From Polynucleobacter necessarius (lineage in GTDB: Bacteria; Pseudomonadota; Gammaproteobacteria; Burkholderiales; Burkholderiaceae): 64,000 nt of DNA. Made by a program: the position numbers and the translations under genes. The stretch lies in NCBI RefSeq assembly GCF_900095185.1, contig NZ_LT606948.1, positions 1,340,509 to 1,404,508 of the forward strand, given 5' to 3'. The notes under the pieces were generated by a model. That model was not told where the DNA came from, did not search any database, and worked only from the letters and a program-made list of their open reading frames with translations. Positions 50,518 to 60,148 of this stretch are shown piece after piece (within the stretch, counting starts at the first letter, position 1; each line of letters starts with the position of its first letter).

Positions 50518-51420
50518 CCAGATGATTGGTTCAATACTTTAATGAAGTACGACGCTATTTACTTTGGGGCCGTAGGCATGCCAGATGTTCTTCCTGATCA
50601 TGTCTCTTTATGGGGTGGCTTGATTCAGTTCCGACGTGGCTTTGACCAGTCTGTCAATTTGCGTCCGGTATGACTTTTACCAGGCGTTCCATGTCCATTG
50701 GCAAACCGTAAACCCGGAGATATTCATTTCTTCGTTGTTCGTGAGAATGCAGAAGGTGAATACTCTAGTGTTGGTGGAAAAATGTTCCCGGATACTGATC
50801 GCGACATCGTGATTCAAGAATCGATTTTTACAAGGCAAAGCGTTGATCGTATTTTGCAAGTTGCATTTGATTTGGCTCAAAGCCGACCTAAGAAGCATTT
50901 AATTTCTGCAACAAAATCTAATGGCATCGCTATCACAATGCCGTACTGGGATGAGCGTGTTGAAGCAATGTCAAAGAAAGTTTCCGATGTGAGGGCGGAT
51001 AAGTATCACATTGATATTTTGGCGGCACACTTCGTGATGAATCCAGAGCGCTTTGATGTGGTTGCTGCTAGCAACTTATTTTGGGATATCCTTTCAGATT
51101 TAGGACCAGCATGTACAGGGACCATTGCAGTAGCACCATCCGGTAGCATTAATCCAGAAGGAAAGTTTCCTTCACTCTTTCCGCCTGTTCACGGATCTGC
51201 ACCTGATATCTATGGGAAAATGATTGCCAATCCAATTGGTCAAATTTGGAGTGGAGCGATGATGCTTGATCACTTAGGCTATCCGGAAGCTAGCAAAGCA
51301 ATCTTTACTGCTATCGAAAATGTTCTGGGATCAGGCCCAGGTCATACATCATTAACTCCAGATCTGGGAGGAAATGCAAAAACTGACAATCTAGGTAAAG
51401 CGATTGCAGCAGCTATTTAG
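50515..51420 (+). pseudogene. ttuC: Tartrate/malate dehydrogenase (isocitrate dehydrogenase family), 5'-truncated with stop
   Basis: The frame begins MPDDWFNTLMKYDAIYFGAV and VSLWGGLIQFRRGFDQSVNL, then RPV, TGA (50671-50673), LLPGVPCPLANRKPGDI in the same register. CGA to TGA would explain the stop (RPVRLLPG is expected). From there to 51420 it is open: VVRENAEGEYSSVGGKMFPD, ASNLFWDILSDLGPACTGTI and VHGSAPDIYGKMIANPIGQI. About the first 60 residues, with part of the NAD site, are missing. Members oxidise tartrate or D-malate. Confidence 0.85.
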
Positions 51421-51436
51421 TTGCTTGTTTTATTAG

Positions 51437-53500
51437 ATGGCTCAACCCTATAATGCGTTGTTCCAGCAAATGCTGGTTGAATTCGAAAAGCAAAACTTTG
51501 ATGTCGCAGATCGACTAGCTCAATCAATATTGTGCATTAACCCAAAAGACGTAGTTGCATTACAAATATTGGGTTTAACATTAGCCATTCGAGGAGCTGT
51601 AGTTAAAGCTATAGAGCCTCTTGCTAAGGCGGCAGCTCTAGCCCCTAAAAATCCCGAGTTATTGACTAATTTGGCAAGGGCCCAATTTGGTTCAAAGCTA
51701 TACGAAGAAGCAATTAAAACCTTTGAGAAACTGAATCGAATTGCTCCAAATAATAGCCAGATTCTGACCGACAAGGGAACCACGCATGGAAAGTTGCGTC
51801 AATTTGATCTCGCTGCCGCTTGTTATGACAAAGCTATTGCACTGGATCCTACCTACTATTTGGTTTGGTCAAATTACGGCAACTTATGGTCAGAGCAAGG
51901 CTATCCTGGCAAAGCGATTGAATACTACGAAACAGCGCTCAAATATAACCCTAACTATCCAGAAACCTGGACCAATTATGGCAATGCATTATTTGATTTA
52001 GGTCGTCTTGAAGAATCTCGATTAAAGCATGAGAAGGCGCTTGAATTAAATCCACTTTATGGAGAGGCTTGGTCCAATCATGGAAACGCCTTACAGGAAC
52101 TTAAGTTGGGACAGCAATCCATCGTAAGCTATCAAAAAGCATACGATCTTGTTCCTGATCACCCCTTTTTAATTGGCCATTTATTTAACGCCTACCGAAA
52201 TGTATGTGATTGGGAAAAAAGTGAACCTCTAGCAATCAAGGGAATCGAATTAGTTTCCCAGGGCAATGAAGCAATTGAACCTTTTATACTATTGCAAACG
52301 TCAGCTTCATTGGCAATGCAAAAACAAGCTGCTCAAACGTATATTCGAGCACGAGTCGCGTTATCTGAGACCTATGGTTTTCCTAATTTACAGGCAATTG
52401 AAAATCGTAAGATTCGAATAGGGTATTTTTCAAGTGATTTTAAAGAACATCCAGTTGGGATATTGATGGAAAATTTGATTGAACTGCACGATCGATCACG
52501 TTTTGAGATAAATGGATACTGGCTAAATAAAAAAACAGGTGATGAATTAGAAAGTCGTTTGCTCAAAATATTTGATCATTCTTGCAATCTTTTTAGCATG
52601 ACAGATCAAGAAGCTCGGAAGCTAATCCTTGAGCATGAAATTGATATCGCAATAGACCTTAACGGACGAACTGCAGGTGCTCGAACGGCCTTATTTGCAA
52701 GAAAGATAGCCCCAGTGCAAGTGGGTTATTTGGGCTATGCCGGTACTTCAGGGGCAGATTTTTACCAGTATCTTATTGCTGATCCGATTGTAATTCCACA
52801 GGAAGACCAGACCCTCTTCACTGAAGAGGTGCTTTATTTACCCAACTCTTTTTTTCCGGCAGATTCCTTAATTCAATTAGGCGATTTTGGCGAGCTGCCA
52901 ACAAGAGCAAGTCAGGGGTTGCCTGAAACAGGTGTTATTTTCTCTTGCTTTAATCATCCATATAAGATATCCCCTGGTATTTTTAATGTATGGATGAAAT
53001 TACTAAAACAGATTCCTGAAAGTATTTTATGGCTCAGTAAAACTTCTCTATTGGCGATGAATAATCTTCGTCAACATGCGCATAATAATGACATAGATCC
53101 AAGTAGAGTAATTTTTGCAACTCGTGAGGATAGGCGAGTTGATCATCTTAGTCGCTTACGATTAGCAGATCTATTTCTTGATACATTTTATTTTAATGCT
53201 CATACCACTGCTGCAGATTCGTTATGGGCTGGTGTGCCAGTTTTGACATTACGAGGAAATACATTTGCTAGTAGGGTTGCTGCGAGTCAGCTAACTGCAA
53301 TGGGTCTTCCAGAGTTAATTACCCAATCTGTAGAGCAGTATTTCTCTAAGGCAAAGGAGCTAGCTGAGCATCCAGAGCTGTTGAAATCATTGAGATTAAA
53401 GCTTGAGGCGAATAGGCAAAACACACCACTTTTTGATACCAAGAAATATGTTTCTGACTTAGAGGCGCTTTATATTTCGACTTTAGAAAGGCATGTTTAA
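51437..53500 (+). CDS. TPR-containing GT41 (O-GlcNAc transferase/SPINDLY-like) glycosyltransferase
   Basis: 687 residues, no signal peptide, so probably cytoplasmic. Residues about 5-260 are tetratricopeptide repeats (units such as YYETALKYNPNYPETWTNYG and EKALELNPLYGEAWSNHGNA). From about residue 325 the catalytic region has RKIRIGYFSSDFKEHPVGIL, IAIDLNGRTAGARTALFARK, VQVGYLGYAGTSGADFYQYL, IFSCFNHPYKISPGIFNVWM and DTFYFNAHTTAADSLWAGVP, the GT41 nucleotide-sugar motifs. Family members put a single sugar on Ser/Thr of proteins. The target is unknown. The gene is intact although five neighbours upstream are dead. Confidence 0.9.
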   Translation: MAQPYNALFQQMLVEFEKQNFDVADRLAQSILCINPKDVVALQILGLTLAIRGAVVKAIEPLAKAAALAPKNPELLTNLARAQFGSKLYEEAIKTFEKLNRIAPNNSQILTDKGTTHGKLRQFDLAAACYDKAIALDPTYYLVWSNYGNLWSEQGYPGKAIEYYETALKYNPNYPETWTNYGNALFDLGRLEESRLKHEKALELNPLYGEAWSNHGNALQELKLGQQSIVSYQKAYDLVPDHPFLIGHLFNAYRNVCDWEKSEPLAIKGIELVSQGNEAIEPFILLQTSASLAMQKQAAQTYIRARVALSETYGFPNLQAIENRKIRIGYFSSDFKEHPVGILMENLIELHDRSRFEINGYWLNKKTGDELESRLLKIFDHSCNLFSMTDQEARKLILEHEIDIAIDLNGRTAGARTALFARKIAPVQVGYLGYAGTSGADFYQYLIADPIVIPQEDQTLFTEEVLYLPNSFFPADSLIQLGDFGELPTRASQGLPETGVIFSCFNHPYKISPGIFNVWMKLLKQIPESILWLSKTSLLAMNNLRQHAHNNDIDPSRVIFATREDRRVDHLSRLRLADLFLDTFYFNAHTTAADSLWAGVPVLTLRGNTFASRVAASQLTAMGLPELITQSVEQYFSKAKELAEHPELLKSLRLKLEANRQNTPLFDTKKYVSDLEALYISTLERHV

Positions 53501-54210
53501 GTTGAGGCGCCTATTTTCCAGACAGAATCTTGTTTTGTAGTTTTGGCGATTTCAGCAAGAATCTTTTGATGATGCTGAAGATCCTCATTAGAGGCAACTA
53601 ACACCTTTAGGTTGGTCGGTAAGGGCCTGGAATGCCCATATGAGTCAGCCCCGACAGTGTAATCGATCAAATCAATCGATAGATCTTCCTGTCCACGCGT
53701 CATGGCGACATAGACTTCAGCTAGGAGCTGGGCATCCAATAGGGCGCCATGGAGCGTCCGATGTTTATTGCTAATTGCAAAGCGCTCACATAATGCATCT
53801 AGAGAATTTCTTTTGCCTGGAAACATCTGGCGGGCATCAAGCAATGTATCGGTAATTTTTGCAGCAAGATTGCGAAATGGAGGGCGCTTTAAAAGGGCAA
53901 ATTCGTTATCCAAAAATCCTAAGTCAAAGGCAGCATTGTGGATTATGACTTCTGCACCATCTACAAACACAATCAATTGCTCTACGATATTAGCAAATAC
54001 CGGCTTATCCGATAAAAACTCCCTAGATAGCCCATGCACTGTAAATGCACCAGCATCGATATCGCGTTCTGGATTGATGTAGTAATGAAAGGTTCTATCG
54101 GTTAAACGTCGCCCTACCATCTCAACACAACCAATTTCAATAATACGATCGCCAGTTGCAGGATTTAAGCCTGTAGTTTCAGTATCGAGAATAACTTGAC
54201 GCAAGTTCAC
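53497..54210 (-). CDS. dnaQ: DNA polymerase III epsilon subunit (proofreading exonuclease)
   Basis: 237 residues. The DEDDh exonuclease residues are all visible: ILDTETTGLNP (Asp9, Glu11), HNAAFDLGFLDNEF, and HGALLDAQLLAEVY with the catalytic His and Asp. A C-terminal tail beyond residue 180 would bind the alpha subunit. It overlaps the 3' end of the convergent GT41 gene by four bases. Intact. Confidence 0.95.
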   Translation of the reverse strand: MNLRQVILDTETTGLNPATGDRIIEIGCVEMVGRRLTDRTFHYYINPERDIDAGAFTVHGLSREFLSDKPVFANIVEQLIVFVDGAEVIIHNAAFDLGFLDNEFALLKRPPFRNLAAKITDTLLDARQMFPGKRNSLDALCERFAISNKHRTLHGALLDAQLLAEVYVAMTRGQEDLSIDLIDYTVGADSYGHSRPLPTNLKVLVASNEDLQHHQKILAEIAKTTKQDSVWKIGAST

Positions 54211-54214
54211 GAAT

Positions 54215-57135
54215 TTAAGTGCCTTCTAAAACAGATGGAGGAATTTCTAAGGGTCCATTACCAGCATATCTATCTAAGTATAGATAGATATGCTGGTGTA
54301 ATGATCCGGGTAACAAACTGAGGCCAAGCGGCTGACGTAGCTCTGCTCCTGCACCAAGACCTAGGGCAATAATAGGAAGGGCGCCCATTAAGCAGCGATC
54401 GTAGTCATCATGAATTGCTTTTTCTGGTGTCATACCTTGATTGTGTTGGGCATCTAACGCAAAGTCAATCATCAAAATGGCATTCTTTTGCATAATACCA
54501 ATCAACAGTAGGATACCAATTGCCGCAGAAGGTAAGCCGGCAACAAGAGTAAGGGATGCATATAGCTTTCGTACAAGACACCTAGCAATATATAGAGAAC
54601 AGCTAGTGCCGGCAAAAGCAAGATTACTTGACCTGATTGGTTATCCTTAAAGACTTCTGCGTCAACGCCCCATAGCTTGTAATAATCGCAGGCGGTACAT
54701 CCACTTCTTTTACAAACCGGTCTATCGCTTTGCTTGCGTTTCCCAGAAAGACATCAGGAGCCAAGTTAAACGAAATGGTCGCTGCAGGAATTTGACCTGG
54801 ATGATTTACGGCAGTAGGGCCAATAGTGCGTACGAAGCTGGCCAAACTAGCTAATGGAATTAGTTTATCTGTGGCTCTACCGCGTAGATAGACGTTATTT
54901 AAGTCAGTCTCAAAGAGGCGATCATCTTCTGCAGATTCCAATATAACATAGCAGGTATTGACGGGGGTAGAAATTGCAGAAACCTGACGCTCTCCAAACG
55001 AAGAATAGAGGGCGGTACGGATATCTGCAATGGTTACTCCGGCGCTAGACGCTTTTTCACGATCGATTTCAATTTTGACATTTAATCCCTTAAGCTGTGA
55101 ATCACTTGTCACAGCTCTAAAGATGGGATCAGCCCGCATTTTCTCGAGCAACTTATCAGCCCATTCATTGACGCCTTCGAAACCAACGCTTTGCGGGGTA
55201 AACTGATCGCGACTTTTACTGCTCCGACTGCCCAACTGAAGATGTTGAACTGGTCTCATATATACCTGAATACCCGGGACCTCTCTAAATTTAGCTCGTA
55301 GTCCTTCCATTACCTTGCTCATCTTTTAGCGTTCACCTTTGGGCTTGAGGATGATGAAGAATCGTCCTGTATTGCGCCCCGAGCTCTTTGTCCGCTACCC
55401 AGAATCGAAATAGATGTTTCTACGTTGGGATCACTCGCTGCCTGATCTTGTAATGCAATCATCGTTTTAAATGAAGTCTCTTCTGAGACCGCAACAGTAA
55501 TGCGCAGTTGTCCGATATCTTCTGCAGGAAAGAAACCTTTGGGGCTGTAGACAAACAAAAGAATCGTTGCAACAAAACTCGCAATAATGTCCAATCAAAA
55601 AGTCGGTCAAACTTCTTGGTAATTGCATGCTCCTTGATCTGATGTCCTGGCTTAGGCAAATATCGACTGCATAACATGGGCACTATCGTTAATGAGACTA
55701 CGGCTGATACTAGAATGGAAAGAGTCACAACTACCGCAAATCCTCTAAGCAAAAGTCCAATCGGCCCAGCCATAAAAAATAGCGGAATAAAAACTGCAAT
55801 CAAAGATAATGAAATGGAGGCAATCGTAAAGCCCACTTCTTTGCTACCTTTAAGTGCAGCCTTTAATGGATCCATACCTTGCTCAACATAGCGCATGATG
55901 TTCTCAAGAACAACAATCGCATCATCAACAACAAACCCAGCTGCCAAAGTTATTCCAAGTAAGGAGATATTGTCTAGGCTATATCCAAAAAAATAAAAGA
56001 CAAAAAAGGCGCCTATCAGCGAGATAGGCAAACTGATAGATGAAATGATGGTGTCAGATAAATGCTTTAAGAATAAAAAAATTACCAATACGACTAGTGC
56101 TATGGTCAAGACTAGAGTGATCTTGACGTCATGGATAGATTCAATAATGGAAAGGGAGCGATCGTTCACAAGAGTGAACCGAATCGGCTCTGGCATTTGA
56201 GCTTTTAAAGACGGAAGTAATTTTTTAATGGCCGCTACCACTTCAACAGTGATTGCGTTAGGTTGCCTATTAATGCCAATCGCTATTGATCTTGCCCCTT
56301 TTGGGGGAGGCAAATGTTTTCACATCGTCATAGCTTTCCTGGAAATCGGCAACATCTTTTAAATAAATAGGGCAACCATTGCGCTGGGCAATGATGAGAT
56401 TGCCAAATTCTTCAGCCTTAATAAGCTGTGGGTTTGCATAAACCGTGATTAATTGCCGTGGACCATCTAAAGTGCCGACAGGGCTATTGGTATTTGCTTT
56501 ATTTATCGCTCTGCAGCAACCTCATCCATGGTGAGGTTGCGATTTTCCAAAGCATCAGACTGAACACTCACCCTCACTGCATAACGCTTGGCACCGTATA
56601 CAGAAACTTGGGACACTCCTGTAATAGTCGATAAATTAGGCGCCATTAGATTTTCAGCATAGTCATTCATCTCTGAAAGAGATGATCGATGGAGAACCCA
56701 TTCTTACAATCAAAACCGGCGTATCAGCCAGATTCATTTTCCTGTATGCAGGAGGAGGGTTAGTCATTTCTATTGGAATGACGTCTTTGAGCGCGCAAAA
56801 GGGCTGCCTGTACATCTACTGCTGCTTGATCAATGTCCCGATCATTATTAAATTCAAGAGTGATGCTAGTTGAGCCTAGGGTATTTGTCGAGCTGATAAC
56901 CTTAATACCATCAATGGTTGCAAATTCTTTTTCTAGGGAAAGAGCAACTGCAGAGGCCATGTTTTCTGGAGCAGCTCCAGGGAGACTGGCGGAAATCGAA
57001 ATGATTGGTGTATTGAAACTAGGAAGGGCTGCAACTGAAATTTTGAAATACGCCACACTTCCTGCGATCACCGTAGCAATAGAAGGGAGCACCGTCATTA
57101 CGGTGCCGTCTGATGCATAACTCAGAGAGCGTCAT
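54215..57135 (-). pseudogene. RND (HAE1-type) efflux permease, broken
   Basis: From ATG 57135 the fragments follow a full RND pump: MTVLPSIATVIAGSVAYFKI, FNTPIISISASLPGAAPENM and TLEFNNDRDIDQAAVDVQAA. Then come INRQPNAITVEVVAAIKKLL, membrane helices with LPISLIGAFFVFYFFGYSLD, and DDAIVVLENIMRYVEQGMDP. After frame shifts, TTSDSQLKGLNVKIEID-like porter sequence and the last helices ([19 protein letters not shown]) are seen. Frames change near 56760, 56310, 55460, 55320 and 54620. Such proton-driven pumps export drugs or fatty compounds. Its start overlaps the adaptor stop (ATGA). Confidence 0.88.
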
Positions 57136-57977
57136 GTTTTCTCGGTTGCTGAAGTATTGTTACTTGTTGCACTACCTTTTCCTTGCTTGGACTCCCGTAC
57201 TTTGTTGTCATTCCGTAAGTTCTGCTTACCTTCTACCACCACTCGATCTCTTGCTTCTATGCCAGTAATGACGGAGTTGCCTTGATATTCATATGTTTTT
57301 TACTGCTATCCCCCAACCATATTCACCGTCATTGCTTCCCCATCAAGCTGATTCCCTAGCATGATGGGAATATGCTTTTCTGGAATAACAAATTGAACAT
57401 TAATTGGATTTAATTTGGTAATAGTGAGCATCGAGCCTACGCTTGCGGTTGTTGTAGAACTGGTGGGAGTTGAAACAATATTGCTGGCTTGAACTAAAGA
57501 TCCGGGGAATACATTCACAATACCTGCCCGACCATCAATAGGGAGCCTGATGTAATCAAAGGAAAGTTGGACCTCAGCAGCACGAGCTGAGGCTTGAGCT
57601 GATGTTGCGTTAGCAAGACTGGTCTCTACCATCCTTGACATGAATTTTGCTGATCGTATTGGTCACCATGGGTCGTATATCCACAATACTACTCGAAATA
57701 ATGGTACCGGTAGATTTGATAATTAGTGGAATATCCTTTTTTCCGCCACCATACTTGTGATCGTTTGAGGGCCACCGGATGTCTTACTAGCAGGGAAGAA
57801 ATAGTCGTATGTCTTAGAGCCAGCGTATAGCAGAATCAGTACAAGCAGAATTCGCCATTTGAAACGCTTCACAAAAGTTTTAATTGAGACGTAATCGATA
57901 TTTTTGAGGTTACTCAAAAATGGTGACAATTTATTTTTGACACAGCCTCGTTTTCTTGTTTTATCTGGGTTTAGCAC
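57132..57977 (-). pseudogene. RND efflux periplasmic adaptor, broken
   Basis: The N-terminus from 57977 has an inner-membrane anchor (WRILLVLILLYAGSKTYDYF). A frame change in a run of A's at about 57735-57740 precedes KDIPLIIKSTGTIISSSIVD. A deletion follows, then the barrel part LSFDYIRLPIDGRAGIVNVF and INVQFVIPEKHIPIMLGNQL. The C-terminal ITGIEARDRVVVEGKQNL is in further frames and ends at TGA 57134-57132. Adaptors link the pump to an outer-membrane channel. Decayed together with the permease. Confidence 0.85.
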
Positions 57978-58011
57978 AGGTTTAAGGGCCTCTAAGGCAG
58001 ATTCATTCTCT

Positions 58012-58035
58012 CACCCGATGTCTAAAAATCGGGTG
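58012..58035. terminator. Hairpin between rnhA and efflux remnant
   Basis: CACCCGAT pairs perfectly with ATCGGGTG over eight loop bases. Neither side has a long T run, so it may be a weak terminator or an mRNA 3' stabiliser for rnhA. Confidence 0.35.
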
Positions 58036-58058
58036 TCCTTTGGCTCTGTGTTTCAAGC

Positions 58059-58511
58059 CTAGGGTAAACACTCTTCGACGCCTTTATTTGCCAACCGGTC
58101 TGCGAGCTCATTTCCGGGATGGCCGTTGTGACCTCTAACCCAATGCCAAGAAAGATTGTGGTCTGGAAGGAGAGAGTCTAGCTCTTGCCACAAATCAGCA
58201 TTTTTGACAGGCTCTTTATTAGCAGTTTTCCAGCCTCTTTTCTTCCATCCGTCAAGCCATTCTGTTACCCCTTTTTGAACATATTGGGAGTCGGTCCACA
58301 GCTCAACTGTGCTAGGCTGTTTTAGTGCTTTTAAAGCAAAAATAACAGCACATATTTCCATGCGGTTATTGGTAGTAAGCTTTTCACCGCCATGTATCTG
58401 TTTTTCATGGTTACCAGAACGCAATACCGCTCCCCAGCCTCCAGGGCCCGGGTTTCCTTTGCAGGCGCCATCGGTATAAATCACGATATGTGGGTGTTTT
58501 GAATGAGGCAT
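58059..58511 (-). CDS. rnhA: Ribonuclease HI
   Basis: 150 residues. Degrades RNA in RNA-DNA hybrids. It has [20 protein letters not shown] (first Asp), [16 protein letters not shown] (Glu), [20 protein letters not shown] (Asp) and [19 protein letters not shown] (His and last Asp). Complete. Nine bases separate it from the methyltransferase upstream. Confidence 0.96.
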   Translation of the reverse strand: MPHSKHPHIVIYTDGACKGNPGPGGWGAVLRSGNHEKQIHGGEKLTTNNRMEICAVIFALKALKQPSTVELWTDSQYVQKGVTEWLDGWKKRGWKTANKEPVKNADLWQELDSLLPDHNLSWHWVRGHNGHPGNELADRLANKGVEECLP

Positions 58512-58520
58512 ATTTGTAAT

Positions 58521-59339
58521 TTACATCCTATTGATGCGCTGAATAGGTTTCTGAATATGGGCTCTTTCGGCCGCAGGACTCAGTGGTTTTAAGGCGGGGA
58601 TTCTGGCTAATGACGCAGGGCCAATTAGGCGAATGCCTTGTTGGCGTTTGATTGCGGAGACTAAAAATACCGCCCCAAAAATAGGCCACCAGCGATTCCC
58701 CATTTTTTCCAAAAATTCCATCTTCCGCATTGCTGATTCGCTCTGTAATGGAAATTTATAGCAACCAAAATGGCCTCTATCTAGAGAGAAGTTTAGTAGC
58801 TTTAGCCAATCTTTAATCCGCAAAAGACCAATGAATTGCCCATCTCTGGGAAGGTAGGGGCTACCAATTAATCTACTTAAATACTGTCTAGCACCCCACA
58901 AACTGGCTGGATTGAAGCCGGAAATGATCAAACGACCCTCAGGGCGCAGAACGCGATCAACTTCACGCAAAATTTGATGAGGATCTGCTGCAAATTCCAA
59001 TACATGAGGCAGGACTATTAAATCTAAAGTGTCATTCCCGAAGGGTAGCTCTGCGGGGCCGCCTTCAATTAAGCGCCAGTGATAATGAGACGCATAAGCG
59101 GGATTGTCATTGGCATGCATCAAAATGGCATGCAAAGGCATCCGGTTCTCGCTAAGAGTATTTATCTGGGGGAGACCGATTTGTACAGCATGAAAACCAA
59201 AGACATCAGCCACAATTTGATCGAAACAGCGTTGTTCCCAGCCCAAGACATAACGGCCCGGGGATGATTGGAGCCACTTTTCCCATGAGCTCCAGGGTGG
59301 AGGTGGCATCTGAGAGGGGATGGGTGGGGTTGGTATCAT
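58521..59339 (-). CDS. Class I SAM-dependent methyltransferase
   Basis: 272 residues. The SAM fold is visible as GNDTLDLIVLPHVLEFAADP, HQILREVDRVLRPEGRLIIS and GFNPASLWGARQYLSRL, placing it in the Methyltransf_11 group. The glycine-rich motif I is weak. This gene sits between gloB and rnhA in many betaproteobacteria; the substrate is not known. Starts at ATG 59339, 24 bases from the divergent gloB. Confidence 0.82.
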   Translation of the reverse strand: MIPTPPIPSQMPPPPWSSWEKWLQSSPGRYVLGWEQRCFDQIVADVFGFHAVQIGLPQINTLSENRMPLHAILMHANDNPAYASHYHWRLIEGGPAELPFGNDTLDLIVLPHVLEFAADPHQILREVDRVLRPEGRLIISGFNPASLWGARQYLSRLIGSPYLPRDGQFIGLLRIKDWLKLLNFSLDRGHFGCYKFPLQSESAMRKMEFLEKMGNRWWPIFGAVFLVSAIKRQQGIRLIGPASLARIPALKPLSPAAERAHIQKPIQRINRM

Positions 59340-59363
59340 CGGTTTATAGATAAGAATACTTTA

Positions 59364-60148
59364 TTGCAAGTTTGGCCCATACGAGCCTTTGATGACAACT
59401 ACATCTGGTGCATACACGACGGCAAATCTGCTTTAGTGGTTGACCCAGGTGAATCAAAGTCAACCATGGAATATCTCAAACTAAATAGCTTGACTCTCAA
59501 AGGAATTTTAGTCACTCATCATCATGCCGACCATACTGGGGGCATTCTTCAGTTATTAGAGTGTTTAGGTTCAGACATACCAGTTTACGGGCCGGTTGGT
59601 GACAATATCTCGGGCCGTACTGAAATAGCGATGCAGAACGATAAAATTGAAATCGAATCGCTTCTTCGTATCAGCTTAAAAGTTTATGAAGTTCTTTAAG
59701 CCACATCGCGTATTTTGCGAATATATAAGCCAATGTCGTTGAATCTATGCTCTTTTGTGGCGATACCTTGTTTGCATCAGGTTGTGGTCGCTTATTCGAA
59801 GGAGCCTCAACTCAGATGACTGAATCAGTGGCAAAGTTTGCTGCCTTACCAAAAAATACTCTGGTGTTTTGCCCGCATGAATACACCTTATCTAATATCC
59901 ATTTTGCTCTTGCTGTCGAGCCCAACAATTTGAATTTAATCTCATGGGCTGAGCGAGCTAAAGCATTACGGGATCAAAGCTTGCCAACTCTTCCCACCAC
60001 TATTGGTCAAGAGCTTCAGGTAAATCCGTTCATGCGTTGCGATCAATCTGAGGTCATTGCTATTGCCAAGGAGGTTTCTAACCAAGCTGATCTCCTAACT
60101 CCAGCACATGTGCCGGCGGTAATCCGCGCCTGGAAAGATCGATTCTGA
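59364..60148 (+). pseudogene. gloB: Hydroxyacylglutathione hydrolase (glyoxalase II), broken
   Basis: From the TTG at 59364 it reads MQVWPIRAFDDNYIWCIHDG and has the metal motif THHHADHTGG. It breaks near 59697 (LKVYEVL then TAA, where VPGHT is usual). From 59747 MLFCGDTLFASGCGRLFEGA, PHEYTLSNIHFALAVEP and the end PAVIRAWKDRF follow. The missing joint carries the conserved GHT histidine. The enzyme releases lactate and glutathione from lactoylglutathione, detoxifying methylglyoxal. Overlaps mltD by TGATG. Confidence 0.88.
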
